From positions 1 to 5,192 of the forward strand of contig PLSG01000279.1 of NCBI GenBank assembly GCA_003164155.1: DNA of 5,192 nucleotides. Direction: 5' to 3'. This DNA comes from Parachlamydiaceae bacterium. Its GTDB lineage: Bacteria > Chlamydiota > Chlamydiia > Chlamydiales > Parachlamydiaceae. A model generated the notes under the pieces. That model was not told where the DNA came from. It worked only from the letters and a program-made list of their open reading frames with translations, and ran no database searches. Position 1 is the stretch's first letter, and each line of letters starts with the position of its first letter. A program made the translations under genes and the position numbers. Below, one piece after another: positions 1 to 5,192 of this stretch.

Positions 1-25
1 ACCTTTAACCATCACTGAACTTGGG

Positions 26-148
26 ATAGAGGACGCAAAGAACGCAAAGCAGGAAAAGAAAAATACAGAAATCACACTATTGTTCTTTTGCTGTTCTTCC
101 TCTTTGCGTCCTTTGCGTACTTTATGTGTTTCTTTGCGATAAAAATTT
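26..148. repeat. Palindromic interspersed element, copy 1 (left arm shortened)
   Basis: The left arm (26-55) pairs with 97-125, with mismatches at 32/119 and 41/110 and a one-base bulge at 50. The loop is about 41 nt. The right arm continues to 148 (GATAAAAATTT end) without a partner in this copy, so about 22 nt of the left arm seem lost or diverged. The segment 91-148 aligns without gaps to 281-338 of copy 2, with 6 differences in 58 positions. The arms carry CTTTGCG heptamers (102, 111, 132; degenerate CTTTATG at 120) and the reverse form CGCAAAG (34, 43). The loop also resembles the loop of copy 2 (shared CACACTAT core). I recall similar CTTTGCG-rich intergenic repeats from many environmental bacteria, but cannot name a catalogued family. 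Confidence 0.85.
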
Positions 149-215
149 AATAAGAAGGTTAAAGCTGATCTCTACTTTGCCGAATTTAGAAATTTTTATC
201 GCAAAGAAACACATA
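123..215. repeat. Perfect 26-bp inverted repeat joining the two palindromic copies
   Basis: Positions 123-148 are the exact reverse complement of 190-215 (26 of 26), with a 41-nt spacer at 149-189. Pairing can continue outward to 103/235 with only two non-pairs (118/220 and 119/219) and G-U pairs at 122/216 and 108/230. The left arm of copy 2 can therefore pair either with its own right arm or with the right arm of copy 1; the two folds exclude each other. Confidence 0.9.
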
Positions 216-338
216 GAGGTCGCAAAGGATGCAAACCGGGAGGAAAAATGCAGAATCCACACTATATTTTTATTCCTCTGCCGTTCTTCCTCTTTGTGTC
301 CTTTGCGGTCTTTGTGTGTTTCTTTGTGATAAAAATTT
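190..338. repeat. Palindromic interspersed element, copy 2 (complete long hairpin)
   Basis: The element begins with AAATTTTTATC and ends with its complement GATAAAAATTT. Left-arm positions 190-235 pair continuously with 293-338. After a 4-nt bulge (236-239) the stem resumes at 240-245/287-292 and again at 250-253/278-281, leaving a loop of about 24 nt. Of the 46 continuous pairs, 39 are Watson-Crick and 7 are G-U in the plus-strand RNA. The right arm carries CTTTGYG heptamers at 292, 301, 310 and 322. No transposase is present, and I could not find a convincing target-site duplication. It could be a MITE-like or REP-like element, or a structural RNA signal. It may end or protect the upstream minus-strand transcript, but no T-run supports that. 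Confidence 0.88.
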
Positions 339-356
339 CCTAATAGGCGGGGAAGA

Positions 357-773
357 TTAGAGCCGATTGGCGCTCTTTAAGCGCTGCCAAAGCATATAAG
401 CCTCCTTAGAGGCAAAATTCACAATGCAATTATGTCCGACTTCGGGATCAAAATACACTCCATTCATCGAGGTATTAGACGCAGCCATTTGATAAAACAA
501 AGCATTATTTCCATGCTCGTCTCTTTCTGGAAGGGTATAGCGAAAGCCACAGTTGACCGTACGGTAAGCCAGATCGCTTTTGCCCCAATGGCGCCGAGCT
601 AGTCGCAGTCCCTCTTCGGCGGTGGAGGCTAAAATAGGTACGCCTTTTTCCTCTCCCTTGGCGGTCTCCTCGAACCACTGATAGCTTGCATCGGCCAATT
701 TTCTCAGAAAAAGATACACTATCTCTTTTCCATGCGGTTGAATGCGCGCAATGTGCACCAGCATATTATTCAT
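357..773 (-). CDS. Uncharacterised 138-aa protein, last gene of the block
   Basis: I do not recognise this protein. The frame is open from ATG (771-773) to TAA (357-359). It has no signal peptide or membrane segment and looks like a soluble, mixed helix/strand protein. Residues 17-38 look helical (KEIVYLFLRKLADASYQW core). Residues 52-63 look like a second charged helix (AEEGLRLARRHW). The second half is richer in aromatic and polar residues, with single Cys at 75 and 116, and ends in a basic helix (WQRLKSANRL). The start lies 32 nt after the stop of the membrane-protein gene. Only a weak purine-rich stretch (AAGAGAAG, 787-794) lies upstream, 13 nt from the ATG, so the start is less certain; a second ATG at codon 4 is an alternative. 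Sharing strand and short spacing with its neighbours suggests co-transcription. Coding status is supported by length, lack of a better opposing frame and protein-like composition. Confidence 0.72.
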   Translation of the reverse strand: MNNMLVHIARIQPHGKEIVYLFLRKLADASYQWFEETAKGEEKGVPILASTAEEGLRLARRHWGKSDLAYRTVNCGFRYTLPERDEHGNNALFYQMAASNTSMNGVYFDPEVGHNCIVNFASKEAYMLWQRLKSANRL

Positions 774-805
774 CTTATTGCCTATGCTTCTCTTGGCTAT
801 TAGTT

Positions 806-1225
806 TTATGGCTTAGGAGGTTTTTCCACAATTTCTACGCTTTCTTGAGGAACAACAATGCGCTCTTGGCGTTCTTGAGGAACAACAACGCGCTCTTTTA
901 TGTATATGCGTTCTCTGGTGTCGATGCTGGCGCAATATTCGCGAATGACGATATATAGGATGGCAATGCACATCAGGGAAGGCATCAGTGTGTCCCAGCT
1001 GATGTTTAGGAATAAGTTGAGGAAGAGGCTGCCTGTAACCCCGGCAGTGATGGCGATATCGAAAAATCTGCCCCCCACATATTGCCTGGCGATAAGCGCG
1101 GCGCCAATCACAACTAGCATTTGCGGCCACCAAGCATTAAAAAAGAACAAAGTGGTTATGCCTAGCAAAAAAACTATTAGACAGCCCAGGTCAGCTTTGG
1201 TGAGGCTTCTCCAAACTTTTTTCAT
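806..1225 (-). CDS. Small integral membrane protein with a charged, repeat-bearing C-terminal tail
   Basis: This 139-aa protein of unknown function has three or four hydrophobic segments: about residues 12-29 (LIVFLLGITTLFFF), 34-48, 55-74 and 79-94. A hydrophilic tail follows (about 95-139), probably cytoplasmic or facing one side of the membrane. The tail contains a tandem 10-residue motif, ERVVVPQERQ then ERIVVPQESV, and ends in EKPPKP. The start is set at ATG 1223-1225 because AAGGAG (1233-1238) lies 7 nt upstream and the ATG overlaps the TGA of the glutamate dehydrogenase gene (ATGA). A longer frame from TTG at 1244-1246 lacks this support. The overlap implies translational coupling to the dehydrogenase gene. 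I see no known enzyme or transporter motif. A structural or scaffold role is possible but is only a guess. Confidence 0.8.
   Translation of the reverse strand: MKKVWRSLTKADLGCLIVFLLGITTLFFFNAWWPQMLVVIGAALIARQYVGGRFFDIAITAGVTGSLFLNLFLNISWDTLMPSLMCIAILYIVIREYCASIDTRERIYIKERVVVPQERQERIVVPQESVEIVEKPPKP
842..897. repeat. Tandem 26-bp direct repeat inside the membrane-protein gene
   Basis: Positions 842-867 and 872-897 are identical except for one base (t at 859 versus c at 889), with a period of 30 bp. The unit encodes ten residues, so the copies stay in frame and give the doubled E-R-(V/I)-V-V-P-Q-E motif in the C-terminal tail. The near identity at DNA level, including third codon positions, points to a recent duplication by slippage or unequal exchange. 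Confidence 0.9.
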
Positions 1226-4200
1226 ATGCGAGCTCCTTCTTGGCAATGTTCTAGGAATATAGGCAAAATGTCTACGATGGAGGGCGACCAGCTGATGCCT
1301 TTATGATACACGATATGCGCCGCAATGTGACAGGCGATGATCGCCTTCTTGTGATTGCTGGGGATTTCGCGCATGAGATTGTCCGGGTATTTATTGCGCA
1401 AGAGAGGCAGGCAGTAGTTTAAGAAGGATTTGATCAACGGATCTTGTGCGTTTGTGGATAACTCAACCGTTTCTAAATAATCCAGAATTTGATAGGTGTA
1501 GTAATTGATCTTTTCCGAAATCTGATCGGAAATATCAGTTAAAAATGCGCCGGTGGCTTTATGCGTGCTTAGCAAGAGTTCCACTTCATTTTGGGCGCAT
1601 TCCTTCAGCCTCTCCAAAATTTCCACTACCAGCTTTGGTTTTTGCTCCATGAACTCAGCGTCGCCCAGCGCTAAACCACACAGAACTTCAAAAGAAGAGC
1701 AGATGACGCCGGTTTTATTAGCGGAACTATCTTTGATAATCAGGACTCCCAATTTTTCCAGATGGCGGCGAGCACCTGGAGTCAGATAGAGATTAGCGCC
1801 TTCGATAATGGCTCGAGCAGTGGGTTTACCGGACTCATCGAGAAACTCTTTGTAGTTCGATTCATTTAGCGTGCGCGGACGCCCGCCTGCGGGAATAAAG
1901 ATATCTGCTTTAGTTTGATGTAGATTGTGGCGCAGAAGGAAGTTCATCTCATTGCCAGACAGCCACTCTTCGACGAGATGCCCATTTGACTTTTTCCAGC
2001 AGAGCGTATGCTGCACAAGCGGCGTAGGGTGGCGCTTGGTATTTTTATCGAGCAAAAAGCTCCCTTCCGAAAGCTTTTCGGGAGGATAAAATTTTATGGG
2101 TTTGCCCTCTAGGAACAAATTGTGCAAGATATCCAGATCCAGACCTAATCGATCGTGGATGGTCCCCGATCCATCGGTTAAAGCAATGAGCTTAGCCGTT
2201 TTTGGATAGAAACGGCGCAGATTGCAAATTTGGTTGCCAGCCACATCGCCATCGGGACCGCCTGAAAACTTGAGCGTGAAAACATCGATGTGCGGGTTGA
2301 TCCCCATGTATTTTAGAGTGGCGTGCATGTAGACATTTAAGCCAAGTGAGGTGACGCCGTATTCTTTGTGGTTGATGCCTGAGAGGGGCTTGCCAGAGAT
2401 TAGGCAGCTGCCTGGTTTATACTGGTATTTTTTGCTTATGTGCGCAATCCACTCAATCATGGGATCGTGCATATTTTCATCTGGTCCCAAATAGAGGTAT
2501 TCGGGTTTTTTCCAGTAGTCTACAATGAATTTGGCCTTTAGCGTGCCGTCCGCTTCGCAGTTGACCAAGGTGATCAAGCTCTCGATATAGGCACGCTGCG
2601 CTTGGTAGAGATACTCTTCTTTTTGCTCTTTTTTGAAGGTGCTGAGCTTTTCTTCAATCTCTTTAGATAGATGGGAGGTGTTTTGCAATTCCTTTTTCAA
2701 GATCTCCGTTTCGGACTCGAGCATGCTGAAGGGCTTCAAGAAGATGATGCCTTTGGCTCCTCCCTCTGGAATGTCCTTATTCTTTTTATGTTGAGTTAAA
2801 GCCAAGTTATAGCACTCGGCAAAAACATTGTTGCGCTCGATGCGCATCTTCTCTGTATTTTCAGGAAAAACCGTTCTGAGTCCGCCACGGGATAGGTCCT
2901 TGAAGCGTATATGATAGCCAAAGAAATGCATCCCCTTGATAAAGAAGATCGCGTAAGGAAGTTCTGGGAATTTTGCCATGCGGTCGAAGGGCAGGGCATT
3001 TAGGTATTGAGGATCGAGCCGAAAGCACAGGGCGGAGAGGATCGTCCGGTAGAAATTGGTCTTCAGCGTATAGGTGATGAAATGCATCGCCTGCTTGAGG
3101 ACATTTTTTCGACGCATGTCGTTTTCTTCGTTGCCAGTGTCTAGATTGTCCACATCGGCATGGAATACGTCCCGAATGCCCTCAAATTGGGTCAGATCTT
3201 GATGTTCTGGATCGAATTTGTACATGAAAGCTTGGCAAAGTGCGGCGGCCAGTTCAGGATGCCGGCATAGAGCTTCTTGGATATTTTCTAAAGTATAGAG
3301 ATTGGCATCGATATGCACGAGAGATTGATGGATGAAGTTTTTGGTGGCGCGCAAAAAATTGCCCATATTTCCGTTGACAATCCCGCGGCTTACCAAAATC
3401 TCATCAAAAAGATCGAAATCGGCAAAGTATTTGATAGTCACCACTTCCCGCATAAAAGTGCGGATGTCAGTGCTTTCCCAGGCGGCCTTGCCATTGCTGC
3501 CGTGCAGCTCCAAATGCATCAGCAAGGTGCTGTCTTTGCTGTAGGGATGAATATATGTGGCATTTACTCGCTTCATGGTAAGGCCGTTGCGGTAAATGGT
3601 GCGCGCCAAGCGGTATAGGAAATTGTGTTTGGGGGTATTGCGCCAAGCCAAGATGATGTCCATGGAAGCTTGGTCTTTTTCGGCCCAATGGGGATTGTAT
3701 AGCACTTCGTATTGGCAGTAATCGCGGGTTTGCGCCCTGAAATACATGTCGAGGGCTAATACCATGCGCTCTGGAGGCAGCGAAAGGAAAAAGGGAGCGT
3801 TGATATCTGCCAGCAGCCTATCGTAGGCGCTGTCTGAAATGTTGGGATTTCGCTTTTTGTACAGCTCGCGCAAGCCACTGCTCGCAGGCAGTGTAAAGGC
3901 ATTCCAGGTGTCTTCCACTGCCGTGGTGAAGTAGATGAGGGCAATGCGCAAGTTTTCGGAGACGCCAGGAAAAGGAGGAGGTGCATTGGAAATATAGGTG
4001 CAATAGCTTTTAATCCCATACATGGCATAGTGCTGCAAGATGCGAATATCCGCATCGGGGCTATCGAGGCAAGTGACAATCGCCGCTTTTTTTAAATTGA
4101 TCGTCGAAAAGTAATCCAGCAAGTCAAAGCGCATCAAAGTATGCGTGACCAGCATGAGATTTTCATGCCCGATCTCTTTGTGGAAAAGGCTGGGCATGGC

Positions 4201-4326
4201 CTTCTCTAGCCAAAGGTAGTATTCTTTAAATTTTGTGCTTTCGTGCTGTATGGCTTTTAATAACTGGGCATGTATGGAAATGCCGCCGATGGGAAGGTTT
4301 TCCTCGGATGGGGTAGGCTTATTCAT
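1222..4326 (-). CDS. NAD-specific glutamate dehydrogenase, large GDH2-like class
   Basis: The enzyme oxidises glutamate with NAD+ to 2-oxoglutarate, ammonium and NADH in the cytoplasm, linking amino-acid use to the TCA cycle. The predicted 1034 aa fit the 115-kDa class (yeast Gdh2-like), not the ~450-aa class nor the ~1600-aa bacterial class. Residues 1 to about 430 form an all-helical-looking regulatory or assembly region. The catalytic part follows: RFKDLSRGGLR (474-484) and IPEGGAKG (519-526, with the substrate-binding lysine at 525), a charged helical stretch (536-587), GPDEN (614-618), GKPLSGINHKEYGVTSLG (645-662), the nucleotide-binding GGPDGDVAGN (689-698), PAGGRPR (812-818), IIEGANLYLT (840-849) and SSFEV (877-881). 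All key motifs look intact. The start at ATG 4324-4326 is chosen because GGAGG (4332-4336) lies 5 nt upstream; the frame also runs back to a TTG at 4375-4377 inside the ATPase gene. The stop overlaps the next gene by 4 nt. Confidence 0.93.
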   Translation of the reverse strand: MNKPTPSEENLPIGGISIHAQLLKAIQHESTKFKEYYLWLEKAMPSLFHKEIGHENLMLVTHTLMRFDLLDYFSTINLKKAAIVTCLDSPDADIRILQHYAMYGIKSYCTYISNAPPPFPGVSENLRIALIYFTTAVEDTWNAFTLPASSGLRELYKKRNPNISDSAYDRLLADINAPFFLSLPPERMVLALDMYFRAQTRDYCQYEVLYNPHWAEKDQASMDIILAWRNTPKHNFLYRLARTIYRNGLTMKRVNATYIHPYSKDSTLLMHLELHGSNGKAAWESTDIRTFMREVVTIKYFADFDLFDEILVSRGIVNGNMGNFLRATKNFIHQSLVHIDANLYTLENIQEALCRHPELAAALCQAFMYKFDPEHQDLTQFEGIRDVFHADVDNLDTGNEENDMRRKNVLKQAMHFITYTLKTNFYRTILSALCFRLDPQYLNALPFDRMAKFPELPYAIFFIKGMHFFGYHIRFKDLSRGGLRTVFPENTEKMRIERNNVFAECYNLALTQHKKNKDIPEGGAKGIIFLKPFSMLESETEILKKELQNTSHLSKEIEEKLSTFKKEQKEEYLYQAQRAYIESLITLVNCEADGTLKAKFIVDYWKKPEYLYLGPDENMHDPMIEWIAHISKKYQYKPGSCLISGKPLSGINHKEYGVTSLGLNVYMHATLKYMGINPHIDVFTLKFSGGPDGDVAGNQICNLRRFYPKTAKLIALTDGSGTIHDRLGLDLDILHNLFLEGKPIKFYPPEKLSEGSFLLDKNTKRHPTPLVQHTLCWKKSNGHLVEEWLSGNEMNFLLRHNLHQTKADIFIPAGGRPRTLNESNYKEFLDESGKPTARAIIEGANLYLTPGARRHLEKLGVLIIKDSSANKTGVICSSFEVLCGLALGDAEFMEQKPKLVVEILERLKECAQNEVELLLSTHKATGAFLTDISDQISEKINYYTYQILDYLETVELSTNAQDPLIKSFLNYCLPLLRNKYPDNLMREIPSNHKKAIIACHIAAHIVYHKGISWSPSIVDILPIFLEHCQEGARI
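1233..1238 (-). promoter_or_regulatory. Shine-Dalgarno of the membrane-protein gene
   Basis: AAGGAG on the minus strand lies 7 nt before the ATG at 1223-1225, within the last codons of the glutamate dehydrogenase gene. It decides the start in favour of the ATG over the upstream TTG at 1244-1246. Confidence 0.85.
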
Positions 4327-4331
4327 CGGAT

Positions 4332-4336
4332 CCTCC
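4332..4336 (-). promoter_or_regulatory. Shine-Dalgarno of the glutamate dehydrogenase gene
   Basis: GGAGG on the minus strand lies 5 nt before ATG 4324-4326, in the 13-nt gap after the ATPase stop codon. It fixes the start of the dehydrogenase and leaves no room for a promoter in the gap. Confidence 0.85.
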
Positions 4337-4339
4337 GGT

Positions 4340-5192
4340 TCACTTTTTAAGCAAGCGCAGCGCGTTGAGCCCAACAATTACCGTGCCGCCCTCATGCATG
4401 ATGACGGCTAGCCATAGGGGCACAAAGCCTCCCAGCGCTGGAAAAGCGGCGATGCAGATAGCTGCCGTGGCGATGAAGAGATTTTGCTTGACGATAGCTT
4501 GCGTTTGGGCGGCTTTCTTCATCAGCCAGTCGAGTCTCTCAAGGTTATCTTGCAAAAGGATGACATCTGCAGCTTCTATAGCAGTGGAGCTGCCCACTTG
4601 CCCCATGCAGATTCCGACTGTAGCCCTGGCCATGGCGGGGGCATCGTTGATGCCGTCGCCTACCATGATCAGCCCTTTGTCGTGCGATAGCCTGGAAACG
4701 TACTCAAGCTTATCGGCCGGCGTGAGATTGGCATAGTATTCTTCGATGCCAGTTTCAGCGCTGATCCTTTTTGCACTGGCTTCGTGATCACCTGTGAGCA
4801 TCAGCAAATGCCACCTGTTTTGTTTTTTCAGGGCTTCAATGGTTTCTGGTATTCTGGGGCGCAGGGTATCGCGGAATTTGAAGAAGAAGAGAGCTTGATC
4901 CAGAGCCAAAATAGCGATGAGCTCGCCGCTTGCGCGTATCTCTTCCACTGTTTTGATAAGTCTTTGAGCGCTTTGCGGGGAAAGGCGCTCGGCAATATAC
5001 TCCGGCCGACCTATGTAGGCGCTTAGTTCTCGTCCATCAATTTGGGCGCTGCCTTCTAACCCATATCCAGGAATGGATTTAAAAGTAGTCAGCTGTATCG
5101 TGGGAACTTTGGATTGTTCAGCAAAGTCCACTATGGCCGTGGCAATGGGGTGTACGACATTGCGCTCTAAAGCAGCCGCAAAGGCTAAGGCT
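4340..5192 (-). CDS. P1B-type heavy-metal translocating ATPase, C-terminal part (P1B-4-like), cut by the window edge
   Basis: This is the last ~283 residues of an inner-membrane pump that drives metal ions across the membrane with ATP. The frame stays open to the right edge, so the true start, the DKTG phosphorylation site and the first membrane segments are outside. An apparent start at 5129-5131 is only an internal GTG valine. Visible in order: the His-Pro dipeptide of P1B nucleotide-binding domains (ERNVVHPIATAIV, HP at 5147-5152), GYG (about 5060-5068), MLTGD (TGD at 4787-4795), GDGINDAPA (about 4634-4660), and two membrane segments, the last carrying HEGGT (4382-4396) followed by NALRL. 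In the family, Zn/Cd pumps have an Asp in this last helix and Cu pumps have a different pattern. HEGG(T/S) marks the P1B-4 group (CoaT/CtpD-like; Co, Fe, Zn or Ni reported). Substrate therefore cannot be fixed. The stop codon lies 13 nt before the dehydrogenase start. Confidence 0.92.
   Translation of the reverse strand, partial: ALAFAAALERNVVHPIATAIVDFAEQSKVPTIQLTTFKSIPGYGLEGSAQIDGRELSAYIGRPEYIAERLSPQSAQRLIKTVEEIRASGELIAILALDQALFFFKFRDTLRPRIPETIEALKKQNRWHLLMLTGDHEASAKRISAETGIEEYYANLTPADKLEYVSRLSHDKGLIMVGDGINDAPAMARATVGICMGQVGSSTAIEAADVILLQDNLERLDWLMKKAAQTQAIVKQNLFIATAAICIAAFPALGGFVPLWLAVIMHEGGTVIVGLNALRLLKK

Larger units (their letters stand above)
1..356. other. Gene-free intergenic region dominated by palindromic repeats
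   Basis: No reading frame here looks like a real gene. The only long open frame on the plus strand (126-329) starts with GTG, has no ribosome binding site and simply reads through both repeat copies. The stretch is AT-rich and is filled by two related palindromic elements (about 26-148 and 190-338) separated by 41 nt of unique sequence (149-189). Positions 1-25 and 339-356 show nothing recognisable. The region lies downstream of the minus-strand gene block, so it may carry the 3' end of that transcript. I see no GC hairpin followed by a clear T-run on the minus strand, so a classical intrinsic terminator cannot be called. Confidence 0.8.

Noticed and set aside
126..329. Plus-strand open frame of 67 codons
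   Set aside because: It starts with GTG without a ribosome binding site and runs through both palindromic repeat copies; the product is low-complexity repeat translation.
190..356. Intrinsic terminator for the minus-strand gene block
   Set aside because: The hairpin is long and AT-rich in its outer part, has seven A-C mismatches when read on the minus strand, and is followed by TAAAAATTTC, not a U-run. A termination role is possible but not supported.
1..356. CRISPR array
   Set aside because: Only two long palindromic units of about 120-150 nt with similar loops; no short regular repeats with unique spacers and no cas genes.
813..1133. Second minus-strand frame of 106 codons within the membrane-protein gene
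   Set aside because: It overlaps the better-supported membrane-protein frame, which has a strong Shine-Dalgarno, clear membrane segments and an in-frame repeat; this one is a shadow.
900..1262. Plus-strand frame of 120 codons opposite the membrane-protein gene
   Set aside because: Antisense shadow; no ribosome binding site and no recognisable domain.
3313..3618. Plus-strand frame of 101 codons inside the dehydrogenase gene
   Set aside because: Antisense to a well-supported long coding region; shadow frame.
4327..4377. Longer dehydrogenase start at TTG 4375-4377
   Set aside because: It would add 17 residues overlapping the ATPase end; the GGAGG at 4332-4336 sits correctly for ATG 4324-4326.
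4365..4736. Plus-strand frame of 123 codons opposite the ATPase gene
   Set aside because: Antisense to the GDGIND and HEGGT motif region of the ATPase, which is clearly coding.
5129..5131. GTG as the start of a 263-aa truncated ATPase
   Set aside because: The frame stays open to the right edge and encodes the conserved His-Pro motif (HPIATAIV) across this point, so the GTG is an internal valine codon.

Overview
The window is one gene block on the minus strand plus a gene-free, repeat-rich left end. Read in the direction of transcription (right to left) it holds the C-terminal part of a P1B-type heavy-metal ATPase, a large (about 1034 aa) NAD-dependent glutamate dehydrogenase, a small multi-span membrane protein, and a 138-aa protein I do not recognise. 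The first three junctions are tight: a 13-nt gap with a strong Shine-Dalgarno, then a 4-nt ATGA overlap with a strong Shine-Dalgarno. A 32-nt gap precedes the last gene. They are probably one operon whose promoter lies beyond the right edge. No convincing promoter or classical terminator is visible inside the window.

The organism is a bacterium. The pairing of a HEGGT-type metal ATPase with a GDH2-like ('115-kDa class') glutamate dehydrogenase reminds me of environmental Chlamydiae (Parachlamydia/Waddlia-like amoeba symbionts). This is a recollection of gene content and not a proof; low to moderate confidence. In such a host-dependent lifestyle, the dehydrogenase would oxidise imported glutamate to 2-oxoglutarate and ammonium and feed the TCA cycle. 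The ATPase would export or balance divalent metals. The link between the two genes may be no more than co-transcription.

Positions 1-356 contain no supportable gene. They hold two same-orientation copies of a palindromic element (about 26-148, with a shortened left arm, and 190-338, complete). The arms are built from CTTTGYG heptamers at 9-, 9- and 12-nt spacing. Copy 2 can fold into a hairpin with 46 continuous pairs in the plus-strand RNA: all seven non-Watson-Crick positions are G-U wobbles on that strand and would be A-C mismatches on the other. The right arm of copy 1 is also a perfect 26-bp inverted match to the left arm of copy 2, so two alternative folds compete. This is the most unusual part of the window; the coding part is mostly ordinary metabolism and transport.
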